NCBI GenBank assembly: GCA_023392595.1
Contig: JAEVYU010000032.1
Coordinates: 1 to 12,594, forward strand
DNA length: 12,594 nt
Direction of reading: 5' to 3'
Source: Bacillota bacterium
Lineage (GTDB): Bacteria; Bacillota; UBA4882; UBA8346
Made by a program: the position numbers and the translations under genes. The notes beneath the pieces were generated by a model. It was not told the origin of the DNA. It worked only from the letters and a program-made list of their open reading frames with translations, and ran no database searches. Numbering within the stretch: the stretch's first letter is position 1; every line of letters starts with the position of its first letter. Shown piece after piece: positions 6,074 to 12,594 of the stretch.

Positions 6074-6077
6074 ATCT

Positions 6078-6593
6078 TCATCCAATCCCATCCTTCGTTT
6101 TTGCACGGATTTGTTTTGCCCTCTGTATCAATTTATTGTACAAATATCCATCGTGGCTGTCAAAAAAATCCTCCCTGATTTGTTCCACCGACAGCCAACG
6201 GACGGCGCTGTTTTCCGCTTCATTGACGATGAGCGTTTCACTTTCACTGGCCATAAGGATATAGGCGATGGAAAGATGCAAGTGGGTGCTGACCCATTCC
6301 CCTCGTTTCATGTGTCCGTAAACAGGCAAAATATCCAGGGAAACGATCCGGCTGGTCAGCGGAGTTACTTCTTGGACACCGGTTTCTTCCTTCACTTCTT
6401 TGATTGCAACATGCAATAAATCCCCTTCACCGTCAGCATGTCCTCCAGTCCAAGCCCAGGTATTCCGCTGATTGTGGTGAACCATCAACACCTTGTCCAG
6501 TTGCCGGTTCATGACAAAGCCGGAACTGGTTATATGAGCCAGTTGATTTTCCCGCAACAAAACCGTATCCGGAAACGTTTCAATATAATGCAA
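6078..6593 (-). CDS. Nudix hydrolase (5' end uncertain)
   Basis: A 171-residue reading from a TTG at 6593. The Nudix box is GGHADGEGDLLHVAIKEVKE followed by ETGV. Compared with Gx5Ex7REUxEExGU, the first Glu position is Gly (the Glu is displaced by one) and Arg is Lys, while the metal-binding EExG core is intact. Nudix enzymes hydrolyse nucleoside diphosphates linked to another group; the substrate is unknown here. WAWTGGHADG with upstream HITSSGFV is typical of a Bacillota Nudix group that carries an N-terminal helix. That helix (PENPQETQDKKLILHYIETF) is encoded partly upstream of the TTG, and the frame stays open to 6740 with no ATG, GTG or other TTG. The gene therefore either starts weakly at TTG or has lost its original start. 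It is the first gene of the leftward cluster. Confidence 0.83.
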   Translation of the reverse strand: MHYIETFPDTVLLRENQLAHITSSGFVMNRQLDKVLMVHHNQRNTWAWTGGHADGEGDLLHVAIKEVKEETGVQEVTPLTSRIVSLDILPVYGHMKRGEWVSTHLHLSIAYILMASESETLIVNEAENSAVRWLSVEQIREDFFDSHDGYLYNKLIQRAKQIRAKTKDGIG

Positions 6594-6801
6594 AATTAAT
6601 TTTTTATCCTGGGTTTCCTGAGGATTTTCCGGGGCAAACCCATTGATGGGTGTGACGAAATCGATTGCCGTCGAACTTTCCCGAGCCCGTTTCGCTCTGC
6701 TTGATACCCCGTTCCATCCGTAGCATTCTTTGTAATTTACCTAAATCACCCTCTTCTCCCGCTCCGGAAGATCTCTTCGGCTTTACCAGCAGAAATATAA
6801 T
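6594..6801. other. Divergent spacer between Nudix and CYTH genes
   Basis: About 210 bp plus the CYTH promoter. The Nudix frame is open on the minus strand up to the TAG at 6741-6743 (residues include FVTPINGFAPENPQE). Another minus-strand frame has an ATG near 6807 but stops after 20 codons. No recognisable promoter for the Nudix cluster was found. Confidence 0.4.
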
Positions 6802-6830
6802 TTGACATTCCTTCTCTAAAGCTTAATAAT
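6802..6830 (+). promoter_or_regulatory. Promoter of the CYTH gene
   Basis: -35 TTGACA (6802-6807) with AATAAT (6825-6830) after 17 nt, or TAATAT after 19 nt. It lies about 70 bp upstream of the ATG at 6900. Confidence 0.6.
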
Positions 6831-6899
6831 ATATTTTAATACCTTGCGACTTGAAAATGAAGTTCCATTGGTTCAAGAATTTACAAGGAGAGTCCTGTA

Positions 6900-7538
6900 A
6901 TGACAAACTTTATTCCTTCAACTTATGAAGTGGAGACACGCTTCCGTTTTTTATGTCCTGATGAAGTTTGGGATGTCCTGCCGATGTTTCAGTCTCATAT
7001 CCGCCAAGAAGTCGAGTGGCACACTATCCATTACGGTCAGACTCTTTTCAAAGCCGATCAAATCTTGCGGATCAATCATACGATCCGGCAGGGAAAATCA
7101 AGTTCTTCACTGGGATGGAAGGAGCCCGATCAAGGAAAGTCCGTCAATATCCGGATCGAAATCGAAGAAGCCGTCACCCAAGGCATTCAAAACAGCAATA
7201 TTTTGACCCGCCTGGGCTGTGATAAAGCCTTTGATACGCCGGCAGCTCTCGCCACCGAACTGGTTAGCCTCGGCCATCCCAAGTTTATGGAGTTTTTCGG
7301 AAGGAACTTAACCGGCGAATATGAACCCCATGGGTTTCATTTAAAACTTATGCTCGCTTCCGATCCGTTCTTGGGTTACCCATTACTTTTTGAAATCGAG
7401 AAAACCGCACATTCTCCCGAGCAAGCCGCGGAGTTTGAAAAAGAAATCACAGAATTTGTCCGGGACCACCGGCTTGAGGAGCGGGTTATCCGGGAAGAAC
7501 CGCCTACGCTTTTATACCGGGCGCTTCATTTGGCATAG
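6900..7538 (+). CDS. CYTH-domain protein (triphosphate tunnel metalloenzyme-like)
   Basis: A 212-residue soluble protein and the only clear plus-strand gene. The N-terminal E10-V-E-T-R14 matches the ExExK/R signature that binds metal and triphosphate in CYTH proteins (class IV adenylate cyclases, thiamine triphosphatases, inorganic triphosphatases). Further alternating charged strands follow: LRINHTIRQGK, WKEPD, NIRIEIEE and, near the C-terminus, LLFEIEKT, as expected for an eight-stranded tunnel. The ExExK lysine is Arg here. The start is fixed by AAGGAGAG about 7-8 nt before the ATG. It has its own promoter and converges on the MgtC gene. Enzyme activity cannot be assigned; a triphosphatase is the default reading. 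Confidence 0.75.
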   Translation: MTNFIPSTYEVETRFRFLCPDEVWDVLPMFQSHIRQEVEWHTIHYGQTLFKADQILRINHTIRQGKSSSSLGWKEPDQGKSVNIRIEIEEAVTQGIQNSNILTRLGCDKAFDTPAALATELVSLGHPKFMEFFGRNLTGEYEPHGFHLKLMLASDPFLGYPLLFEIEKTAHSPEQAAEFEKEITEFVRDHRLEERVIREEPPTLLYRALHLA

Positions 7539-7575
7539 AAGACCAGCCCATTTTTATTTTGCCCTGGCTTTTCTG

Positions 7576-8259
7576 TTACTCAAGGCGTACTGAACCAACC
7601 CCCGATATGTTCCGAACTTCATTGAATAGTTCCGTAATATTCTGCCGGGACGACGGTTTCAGTTCCAGTTCCAGTATAAATAGCGATTTCCCACGCTGAT
7701 CCAGGGACGATTTGGGGTCGGTTTCTTCCCGATATTCCATGGTACTCATATTCATATGATTTTGGGTGACGATCCGCAATACTTCTTGAATGGCTTCCCC
7801 TTCCGTTATATAAACGGTCAATTTGGAATATTTTCCGTTTAACGCGCCAAAACCGCTATGCAAAAACTCTAAACAAACAAATACCAATATCGTGGCGCTG
7901 AGACTAATCCAATACATCCCCGCTCCAACAGCCAGCCCGATCCCCGCAGTCGCCCATAGTCCGGCGGCCGTTGTCAGTCCGCGAACGGTCTCGCGCTGGA
8001 AAATAATCATTCCGGCGCCGATAAATCCGATCCCGCTGACTACCTGTGCCGCTACGCGGCTTGGGTCCAAGGCGATGTCCTGCATATGAAGAATATCACC
8101 GAAACCGTATTTTGATACCACCATAATCAGCGCGCTGCCCAGCGCCACCAAAAAATGAGTGCGGATTCCGGCTTCCTTCTTTTTACTGGTCCGTTCAAAA
8201 CCAATAACCGCGCCAAAAGTTCCGGCAAGCAAAAGCCGTAAAAATATTTCCCAGTTCAT
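7576..8259 (-). CDS. MgtC/SapB family membrane protein
   Basis: A 227-residue inner-membrane protein. The family blocks are present: GFERTSKKKEAGIRTHFLV (20-38), RVAAQVVSGIGFIGAGMI (68-85) and VRGLTTAAGLWATAGIGLA (92-110). Five hydrophobic segments are visible at about 4-20, 34-49, 70-88, 98-114 and 116-134. A soluble C-terminal domain of about 85 residues with an ACT-like strand pattern follows. MgtC-type proteins are linked to growth at low magnesium and to virulence in some pathogens; in environmental Bacillota the role is unknown. The start ATG at 8259 has GGAGG 4 nt upstream. It follows the PPT-like GNAT by 55 bp. A TTGACA at 8307-8312 could be part of a private promoter but lacks a good -10 box. 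Confidence 0.92.
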   Translation of the reverse strand: MNWEIFLRLLLAGTFGAVIGFERTSKKKEAGIRTHFLVALGSALIMVVSKYGFGDILHMQDIALDPSRVAAQVVSGIGFIGAGMIIFQRETVRGLTTAAGLWATAGIGLAVGAGMYWISLSATILVFVCLEFLHSGFGALNGKYSKLTVYITEGEAIQEVLRIVTQNHMNMSTMEYREETDPKSSLDQRGKSLFILELELKPSSRQNITELFNEVRNISGVGSVRLE

Positions 8260-8314
8260 TTTTCCTCCAACCCAAACTCAACAATTACCGGTTAGACTGA
8301 ACCTCATGTCAAAA

Positions 8315-8911
8315 CTAAATCATTTCAAGAGCCTTGGAAACGGCTTCTCCAAATTCAGGAGTTTCCTTGATATCATGGATACTCCTAGGCTTTTGAGGCG
8401 GTTCTCGATGGTCCTTTATCGTCAAGGCCAGCCATTGGACATCCTGCCACTGGTTAAATTTATACCCTACATGAGGATATAACCCCTCGAGTCTGAAGCC
8501 TAAAGATTGGTGAAAATCAAGGCTGCCTTGATTGGCCCCGGTAATAACGGCATAAACATTATAAAATCCCTGTAATCTCAACAATTGAAATAAGCAACCG
8601 TATAAAGCCGTTCCGATCTTTTTGCCATGAAAATCCGGATGAACATACACCGAAGCATCCACCGACCAATCGTAGGCAGCGCGCTCGCTAAATTTGGAAG
8701 CATAAGCATAACCTACGATTTGGCCGCCCATTTCGCAAACCAGCCAGGGATATTTTCGGGAAATATTGGTGATCCGGCTGGAAAACTCAGCCATGGTCGG
8801 CACCTCATATTCAAAAGTAATAACGGTATTTTTTACAAATGGCGCATAAATATCCAATAAAGCCTCACTATCCTCCGGCGTAGCCAGGCGGATGTTTTTA
8901 TTTTCCCTCAT
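8315..8911 (-). CDS. Phosphinothricin/methionine-derivative N-acetyltransferase-like GNAT
   Basis: A 198-residue GNAT of the PPT (Bar/Pat) - YncA/MddA group, which transfers acetyl groups to the amino group of phosphinothricin, methionine sulfoximine or methionine sulfone. The openings IRLATPEDSEALLDIYAPFV and TFEYEVPT are typical. Motif A is HGKKIG (95-100). The segment DWSVDASVYVHPDF corresponds to the family TVExSVYV block, so D85 sits where the general-base Glu normally lies. The C-terminus has a 30-35 residue extension after LALTIKDH not usual for the group. The start ATG at 8911 has GGGGAG about 9 nt upstream. The gene lies 76 bp after the previous GNAT. Confidence 0.88.
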   Translation of the reverse strand: MRENKNIRLATPEDSEALLDIYAPFVKNTVITFEYEVPTMAEFSSRITNISRKYPWLVCEMGGQIVGYAYASKFSERAAYDWSVDASVYVHPDFHGKKIGTALYGCLFQLLRLQGFYNVYAVITGANQGSLDFHQSLGFRLEGLYPHVGYKFNQWQDVQWLALTIKDHREPPQKPRSIHDIKETPEFGEAVSKALEMI

Positions 8912-8972
8912 TTTGACAGGCTCCCCTTATTTTGAACATCCCCAAAGAGTCCGCTCCTATTTAGACGCGTTA

Positions 8973-8996
8973 CCGGGTTTCTATATTTCAACCCGG
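8973..8996 (-). other. Hairpin across the stop codon of the 9476 GNAT gene
   Basis: CCGGGTT (minus, 8996-8990) and AACCCGG (8979-8973) form a perfect 7-bp stem with a 10-nt loop that includes the stop codon. No T-run follows, so it is not a normal intrinsic terminator. It could affect mRNA stability or translation between the two GNAT genes. Confidence 0.4.
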
Positions 8997-9476
8997 GACA
9001 TCCTTTCCCATCATACAAACCGTAAACGGCAAGTGACTGACATTTTTCAAGGCCGTTTCCTTAAAACCGTAATCCTGGTACCATTTTTTCAAGATTGCAT
9101 TTTCATTGACGATCCCTATCGAAACCGTGACCCCTTTCTCTTTTTTAACATAGTCAAACACAAAATCCATCAGTTGTTTCCCAAGCCCGCCATGTCTGAA
9201 CTCCGGCAATACCGCCAGTCTTTCCATATAAAACAAAGATTCGCCCGCTCTTTCAATCGCTACAAAACCGACCTGGATGTCATCGTTGTTATACAATCCG
9301 AAAAATTTGCTTCCTTTTTCTTTCATCGCTTTCAAATTCCCGATATTCGTGAAAGCCGGATTGGTGGGGCAATTGGTTTCCGTTAGATTCAGTTCTTTTG
9401 CGACTGTGTCAAAAGCTTCCCGGATAACCCGCGCGCTTTGAGCAAGTTCTTTTTCATCGTCAATCTCCCGGATCAT
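8988..9476 (-). CDS. GNAT family N-acetyltransferase
   Basis: A 162-residue cytoplasmic acetyltransferase. The acetyl-CoA loop is RHGGLG (94-99) after the strand SLFYMERLAVLPEF, followed by the motif B segment ILKKWYQDYGFKET near residues 128-141. The N-terminal residues include CPTNPAF, unusual for generic GNATs, and may shape the substrate site. The start ATG at 9476 has GAGGG about 8 nt upstream. It lies 30 bp after the MBL-fold gene stop, so the two are very likely co-transcribed. The substrate is unknown. Confidence 0.87.
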   Translation of the reverse strand: MIREIDDEKELAQSARVIREAFDTVAKELNLTETNCPTNPAFTNIGNLKAMKEKGSKFFGLYNNDDIQVGFVAIERAGESLFYMERLAVLPEFRHGGLGKQLMDFVFDYVKKEKGVTVSIGIVNENAILKKWYQDYGFKETALKNVSHLPFTVCMMGKDVPG

Positions 9477-9506
9477 CTTTTCATCCCTCTTTCCAAAGGC
9501 AAATCA

Positions 9507-10388
9507 CTATTTTGCCTCCCAGTACATCTTGTTCCCTTCAAATTTATATTCCGCTTTTCCTTCATTATACAAATACGATAAAAACGAGCGTATCGTATTC
9601 CCAACCAAAGCGTACTGCCCAAAATTCAATTCAATTCCATATTGAGTAGCCATTTCACCTAAAATGTCCTCAAAAACTTTTTTCCCGGCAATGGTCTTTA
9701 GCAATTGTTCTCCGATATCATTCGCCTTTTGAATATTGGTCTCCGCCAAATCCAGGATTTGGGTTTGGACTTCGCCATGGCTGGGTACATAATATTCGGC
9801 TTCGATGGTTTTGATTGTCTCCAGACTATTCCTAAATGCTTTAACATCATAAATGTAAGGGATTTTATACTTGTCCAAAATGTTAAAACCAAAGAGGCTG
9901 TCTCCCAAATAAAAGACTTTATCCTTGGTTAATACTCCCAGTTGGTCGAAATAATGCCCCGGTAAAGCAATGAATTGCACATCTTCATCCACAGTTGCGT
10001 TATCCACAATCCTGGTGACCCGCGAGGGCTTGGCTTCAAAAAACTTGGTTTGCAAATCCTTGAAAGGATATCCGCCCCATAAAAAGCTGCTCTCAATGGT
10101 CGGAGTATTGATAAACGCCGATTCTACCCGGCTGGCCCAAATCTCGCAATTTGTCGTCCGTTGCAAGTAATCGTTGCCCCCGATGTGATCGGCGTTGGAG
10201 TGGGTATTGATAATTCCCTTCAGCGTCCAACCCTTTTCCTGAAGGATTTTTATTATTTTCCGGCCCGCTTCTTTATCGTTGCCGCTGTCAATCAAAAAAA
10301 CGCCTTCCTCTTTTTCGACGATGCCGATATTGGTAGGCCCGGGAATCAGCCAGGAACAGTTGCCCAATTGCACGGTTGTAATGTCCAT
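9507..10388 (-). CDS. Metallo-beta-lactamase-fold hydrolase with an HxNxDH motif
   Basis: A 293-residue MBL-fold protein. The expected HxHxDH is THSNADHIGG with H63, N65, D67 and H68, so the second His is replaced by Asn. The other ligands look intact: PGHYFDQLG (H145), YLGDSLFG (D163) and VPSHGE (H204). The last 60 residues (VFEDILGEMATQYG...KMYWEAK) look like a winged-helix-like C-terminal domain. Enzymes of this fold hydrolyse lactams, thioesters, phosphoesters or nucleic acids; the substrate is not predictable. The start is the ATG at 10388 with AGAAGG 5 nt upstream; a second ATG at 10403 lacks a ribosome binding site. No signal peptide is visible, which argues against a classic secreted beta-lactamase. 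It is first in an operon with the 9476 GNAT. Confidence 0.87.
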   Translation of the reverse strand: MDITTVQLGNCSWLIPGPTNIGIVEKEEGVFLIDSGNDKEAGRKIIKILQEKGWTLKGIINTHSNADHIGGNDYLQRTTNCEIWASRVESAFINTPTIESSFLWGGYPFKDLQTKFFEAKPSRVTRIVDNATVDEDVQFIALPGHYFDQLGVLTKDKVFYLGDSLFGFNILDKYKIPYIYDVKAFRNSLETIKTIEAEYYVPSHGEVQTQILDLAETNIQKANDIGEQLLKTIAGKKVFEDILGEMATQYGIELNFGQYALVGNTIRSFLSYLYNEGKAEYKFEGNKMYWEAK

Positions 10389-10427
10389 TGCATCCTTCTT
10401 CATGGAATATTATTTTTCAATACTTTG

Positions 10428-10456
10428 ATGTTATGATAACCTATCGATGGTGTCAA
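10428..10456 (-). promoter_or_regulatory. Promoter of the MBL-fold gene
   Basis: -35 TTGACA (10451-10456) and -10 TAACAT (10428-10433) with a 17-nt spacer. The -35 box overlaps the stop codon of the upstream RimJ/RimL-type GNAT gene. It allows the MBL-GNAT-GNAT-MgtC run to be expressed separately. Confidence 0.6.
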
Positions 10457-10992
10457 TTCCTTTCATTTTCAAACTGGTTCCGGGCTAGTTCATAGCACGG
10501 GTGATGGAGGCCTGTCGGCGGGTAATAACAGTCGCCTATGTATTGAAAACCTAACCGTAAGAGGATCTTCTTTGAATTGGCATTCTGAGGATGGTGTCCC
10601 GCAAATAGTTTTTTCACCTTCAACGTTTCAAAAGCATACCCGGTAACACATTTGGCTGCTTCACTCCCATACCCGCACCTCCAGTATGGGGGACAAAGAT
10701 GATAACCCAGTTCTCGGACACCGCTTTCATCCCCGGAGCATGGCCGCAAACCGCAACAGCCGATAAATTCCAGGCTGTCCTTTAAAAATACCGGCCAGTA
10801 TTGAAGTCCGTATTGCGCTTGATGATTCATTTCCGTGCGCAGGCGTTCCGCAATCTGATTTTCATCAAAAGGGCCTCCGAGAAATTGAGTTACCTGACAA
10901 TCGCCCCACAGGCCTCTGGCCAAATCAATATCATCATTCGTCCATGGCCTGAATTTCAACCTGCCGGAATCCAAAAAGAATCCCTCTTTCAA
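10453..10992 (-). CDS. RimJ/RimL-type GNAT N-acetyltransferase
   Basis: A 179-residue GNAT of the RimJ/RimL (Acetyltransf_3) type: it opens LDSGRLKFRPWTNDDIDLAR, then EFIGCCGLRP, then GYHLCPPYWRCGYGSEAAK with motif A R/CxGYGS, and NANSKKILLRLGFQYIGD at the C-terminal end. Such enzymes acetylate N-terminal or small-molecule amines; the target is unknown. The start is a TTG at 10992 with GGAAGG about 10 nt upstream; no in-frame ATG is nearby. It starts 31 bp after trpB2 ends, so it is probably the second gene of a trpB2 transcript. Confidence 0.88.
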   Translation of the reverse strand: MKEGFFLDSGRLKFRPWTNDDIDLARGLWGDCQVTQFLGGPFDENQIAERLRTEMNHQAQYGLQYWPVFLKDSLEFIGCCGLRPCSGDESGVRELGYHLCPPYWRCGYGSEAAKCVTGYAFETLKVKKLFAGHHPQNANSKKILLRLGFQYIGDCYYPPTGLHHPCYELARNQFENERN

Positions 10993-11023
10993 AATTGATC
11001 ATCCTTCCGAAATCCTCTGTTTT

Positions 11024-12400
11024 TCAGTTCAAACCCACCGCCGGCAGTTTTTCCAGCGATGCCGCAACTTTTTCGGCGGGGTAATCGTAATCCCCAATCT
11101 TTCCGGCCAAATAAAGGTCATAGGCTCCCAGGTCAAAATGGCCGTGCCCGCTCAGTCCGAACAGGATGGTTTTCTCCTCCTTGGCTTCCCGGCAATATTC
11201 GGCTTCCCTGACGGCCGCGCAGATGGCATGAGCCGATTCGGGAGCGGGTAGGATGCCTTCCGTTTTCGAAAACAGTGCGGCAGCCTGAAAAACATCCGTC
11301 TGATTGACAGCCAGTGCCTCGATCAACCCATCCCGGAGCAACTGGCTGACCAGCGGCGAATCGCCATGATAACGCAGTCCGCCGGCATGAATCCCGGCCG
11401 GCATAAAGTCATGCCCTAACGTATACATCATCATAATCGGAGTCAGCTTGGCGGTGTCGCCGTAATCATAGGCAAAGGCCCCTTTGGTCAGTGTCGGGCA
11501 AGCCGTGGGTTCTACCGCCACAATTTTAATATTTTTCCCGTTTATCTTATCGGGAATAAACGGAAAGCTCAAACCGGCAAAATTACTCCCTCCGCCGCAA
11601 CTGGCTAAAATGACATCCGGATAATCGCCGACCTTGGCGAGCTGCATTCTAGCCTCCTGCCCAATCACCGTCTGATGCAGGCAGACATGATTTAAAACAC
11701 TGCCCAGGGCATAATGGGTATCGGAATGGGTCACTGCATCTTCCACCGCTTCACTGATGGCCGCTCCCAAACTTCCGGGCGAATCCCGATCCTCATCCAA
11801 AAGCCGACGTCCGGCTTGGGTCCGGTGGCTGGGACTGGCAAAAACTTCCGACCCCCACATTTGCATCAGAGAACGCCGGTAGGGTTTCTGCTCATAACTC
11901 ACCTTCACCATATAGACGGTGCACGCTAATCCGAACATCGTACAGGCAAAGCTAAGGGCGCTGCCCCATTGGCCGGCCCCGGTTTCAGTCGCCAGTCTCT
12001 TGATGCCGGCTTTTTTATTGTAATAAGCTTGGGGAATCGCAGTATTGGGTTTATGGCTGCCGGCTGGGCTGACACCCTCGTACTTATAATAAATCCTGGC
12101 CGGCGTCTTTAAAGCTTGTTCCAAACGGTAAGCCCGGAACAAAGGGGAGGGACGCCACAAGTTGTAAATGTCCAGCACTTCTTCAGGAATGGGAATCCAC
12201 CGTTCCCTGCTGACTTCCTGCAAGATTAAGTCCATCGGAAAGATAGGAAGCAAATCGTCGGGGGTCAAGGGTTTATTCGTTTGGGGACTGAGCCCCGGGG
12301 CCGGCAGGTGAGGCATATCCGCCTGAACGTTATACCACTGTTTAGGTATTTCTTTTTCATCCAGCAAAATCTTGGTAGGTCCCTGTCCATCACCTTTCAT
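11024..12400 (-). CDS. trpB2: Tryptophan synthase beta-like enzyme TrpB2
   Basis: A 458-residue PLP enzyme of the TrpB2 branch, which condenses indole (or a related nucleophile) with serine to give tryptophan, usually without a tight TrpA partner. The Schiff-base lysine is K117 in GSHKPNTA. The catalytic Glu region is ETGAGQWGSA (139-148), and the phosphate-binding loop is GGGSNF (269-274). The long N-terminus (EIPKQWYNVQADMP) and total length of about 450 residues separate TrpB2 from TrpB1 (about 400). The start is the ATG at 12400 with AGGAGAG about 9 nt upstream; the frame is open to 12493 but that part reads through the intron end. No trpA or other trp genes are adjacent, consistent with indole salvage. 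A group II intron ends 67 bp upstream. Confidence 0.95.
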   Translation of the reverse strand: MKGDGQGPTKILLDEKEIPKQWYNVQADMPHLPAPGLSPQTNKPLTPDDLLPIFPMDLILQEVSRERWIPIPEEVLDIYNLWRPSPLFRAYRLEQALKTPARIYYKYEGVSPAGSHKPNTAIPQAYYNKKAGIKRLATETGAGQWGSALSFACTMFGLACTVYMVKVSYEQKPYRRSLMQMWGSEVFASPSHRTQAGRRLLDEDRDSPGSLGAAISEAVEDAVTHSDTHYALGSVLNHVCLHQTVIGQEARMQLAKVGDYPDVILASCGGGSNFAGLSFPFIPDKINGKNIKIVAVEPTACPTLTKGAFAYDYGDTAKLTPIMMMYTLGHDFMPAGIHAGGLRYHGDSPLVSQLLRDGLIEALAVNQTDVFQAAALFSKTEGILPAPESAHAICAAVREAEYCREAKEEKTILFGLSGHGHFDLGAYDLYLAGKIGDYDYPAEKVAASLEKLPAVGLN

Positions 12401-12467
12401 CTCAACACACTCTCCTCTACTTATCTTTACTCTGCTCGCCATACTAGGATAAATAATGCCTATTTCG
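12401..12467 (-). other. Intron 3' exon and trpB2 leader
   Basis: 67 bp between the intron end and the trpB2 ATG. It contains the trpB2 ribosome binding site and an AGAGTAAAG copy (12425-12433, minus sense) that is the inverted partner of CTTTACTCT at the intron end (12470-12478), so a 9-bp hairpin could span the splice site. No convincing promoter is present in this short stretch. Confidence 0.45.
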
Positions 12468-12594
12468 ATAGAGTAAAGGGCTGGGATTACCAACCCCTCC
12501 TCATCAAACCGTACATGAGGTTTTCCCTCATACGGCTTTCCGATATTCTTCTTCCTACAGCATTCGGCTTATGCCGCCAGCTTTTTCAGTCCCA
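12468..12594 (-). mobile_element. 3' end of a group II intron (domains V and VI), partial
   Basis: Domain V (12506-12538) begins with the catalytic AGC triad in AAGCCGTA, which pairs with TACGGTTT. A two-nucleotide bulge (TG) and a second stem TGAGG/CCTCA closed by a GAAAA loop follow. Domain VI lies at 12471-12503 with a GGGTTGG/CCAGCCC stem and an unpaired A at 12474, 7 nt from the end, as expected for the branch point. The intron would end in ...ACTCTAT at 12468, agreeing with the AY rule. The rest, including any reverse transcriptase gene, lies beyond the right edge. Orientation is the same as trpB2. The subclass was not determined. Confidence 0.88.

Noticed and set aside
7539..7575. Possible bidirectional terminator between the CYTH and MgtC genes
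   Set aside because: Only 4-bp complementary arms (CCAG/CTGG or AGCC/GGCT) can be formed, too weak for a call.
8892..9386. Long plus-strand open frame of 164 codons
   Set aside because: It is antisense to the 8988-9476 GNAT gene, which has clear family motifs and a ribosome binding site; the plus frame has none.
12401..12493. N-terminal extension of TrpB2 from an upstream start
   Set aside because: It would be translated from group II intron domain VI and lacks a ribosome binding site, while the ATG at 12400 has AGGAGAG.

Overview
The window reads as a chromosomal segment of a Gram-positive, Bacillota-like (probably clostridial-grade) bacterium. The support is AGGAGG-type ribosome binding sites, TTGACA/TATAAT promoters, tRNA genes that encode their own CCA ends, and a tRNA cluster directly in front of an EF-Tu gene. 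The assignment below phylum is a guess. Almost everything is on the minus strand; the CYTH protein is the only clear plus-strand gene.

Layout, left to right. (1) 1-797 is a translation block read leftwards: tRNA-Tyr(GTA), initiator tRNA-Met(CAT), tRNA-Thr(GGT), then the first 33 codons of tuf, with promoters before tRNA-Tyr and before tRNA-Met. (2) 798-1150 has no intact gene. (3) 1151-1578 holds a compact leader with a consensus promoter, a three-codon reading frame (Met-Arg-Lys-stop), mutually exclusive hairpins and a strong intrinsic terminator. It lies in front of a 57-residue ORF that resembles the start of an ABC ATPase and then degenerates. It has the architecture of a ribosome-mediated attenuator of the kind that controls ABC-F and erm resistance genes. 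(4) 1651-3030 is an intracellular GH28 (polygalacturonase-like) gene, followed upstream by a 0.7 kb AT-rich intergenic region with a 9-bp tandem repeat.

(5) 3752-6593 is an operon-like minus-strand run: Nudix hydrolase, small unknown protein, GNAT acetyltransferase, second GNAT split by a 103-bp MITE, HAD phosphatase, and a truncated third GNAT. (6) 6900-7538 is a plus-strand CYTH-domain protein with its own promoter. (7) 7576-10388 is a run of MgtC-family membrane protein, PPT/MddA-like GNAT, another GNAT, and a metallo-beta-lactamase-fold hydrolase with an altered metal motif (transcribed right to left, promoter at 10428-10456). (8) 10453-12400 is a RimJ/RimL-type GNAT behind a TrpB2 tryptophan synthase. 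(9) 12468-12594 is the 3' end (domains V and VI) of a group II intron directly upstream of trpB2; the rest lies outside the window.

The region looks like accessory chromosome: six GNAT genes or remnants in about 7 kb, two of them broken, together with Nudix, HAD, CYTH and MBL enzymes, a MITE, a group II intron and a probable decayed inducible resistance gene. The standout observations are the attenuator with its 11-bp alternative pairing, and the MITE, whose precise removal restores a 166-residue GNAT reading frame.
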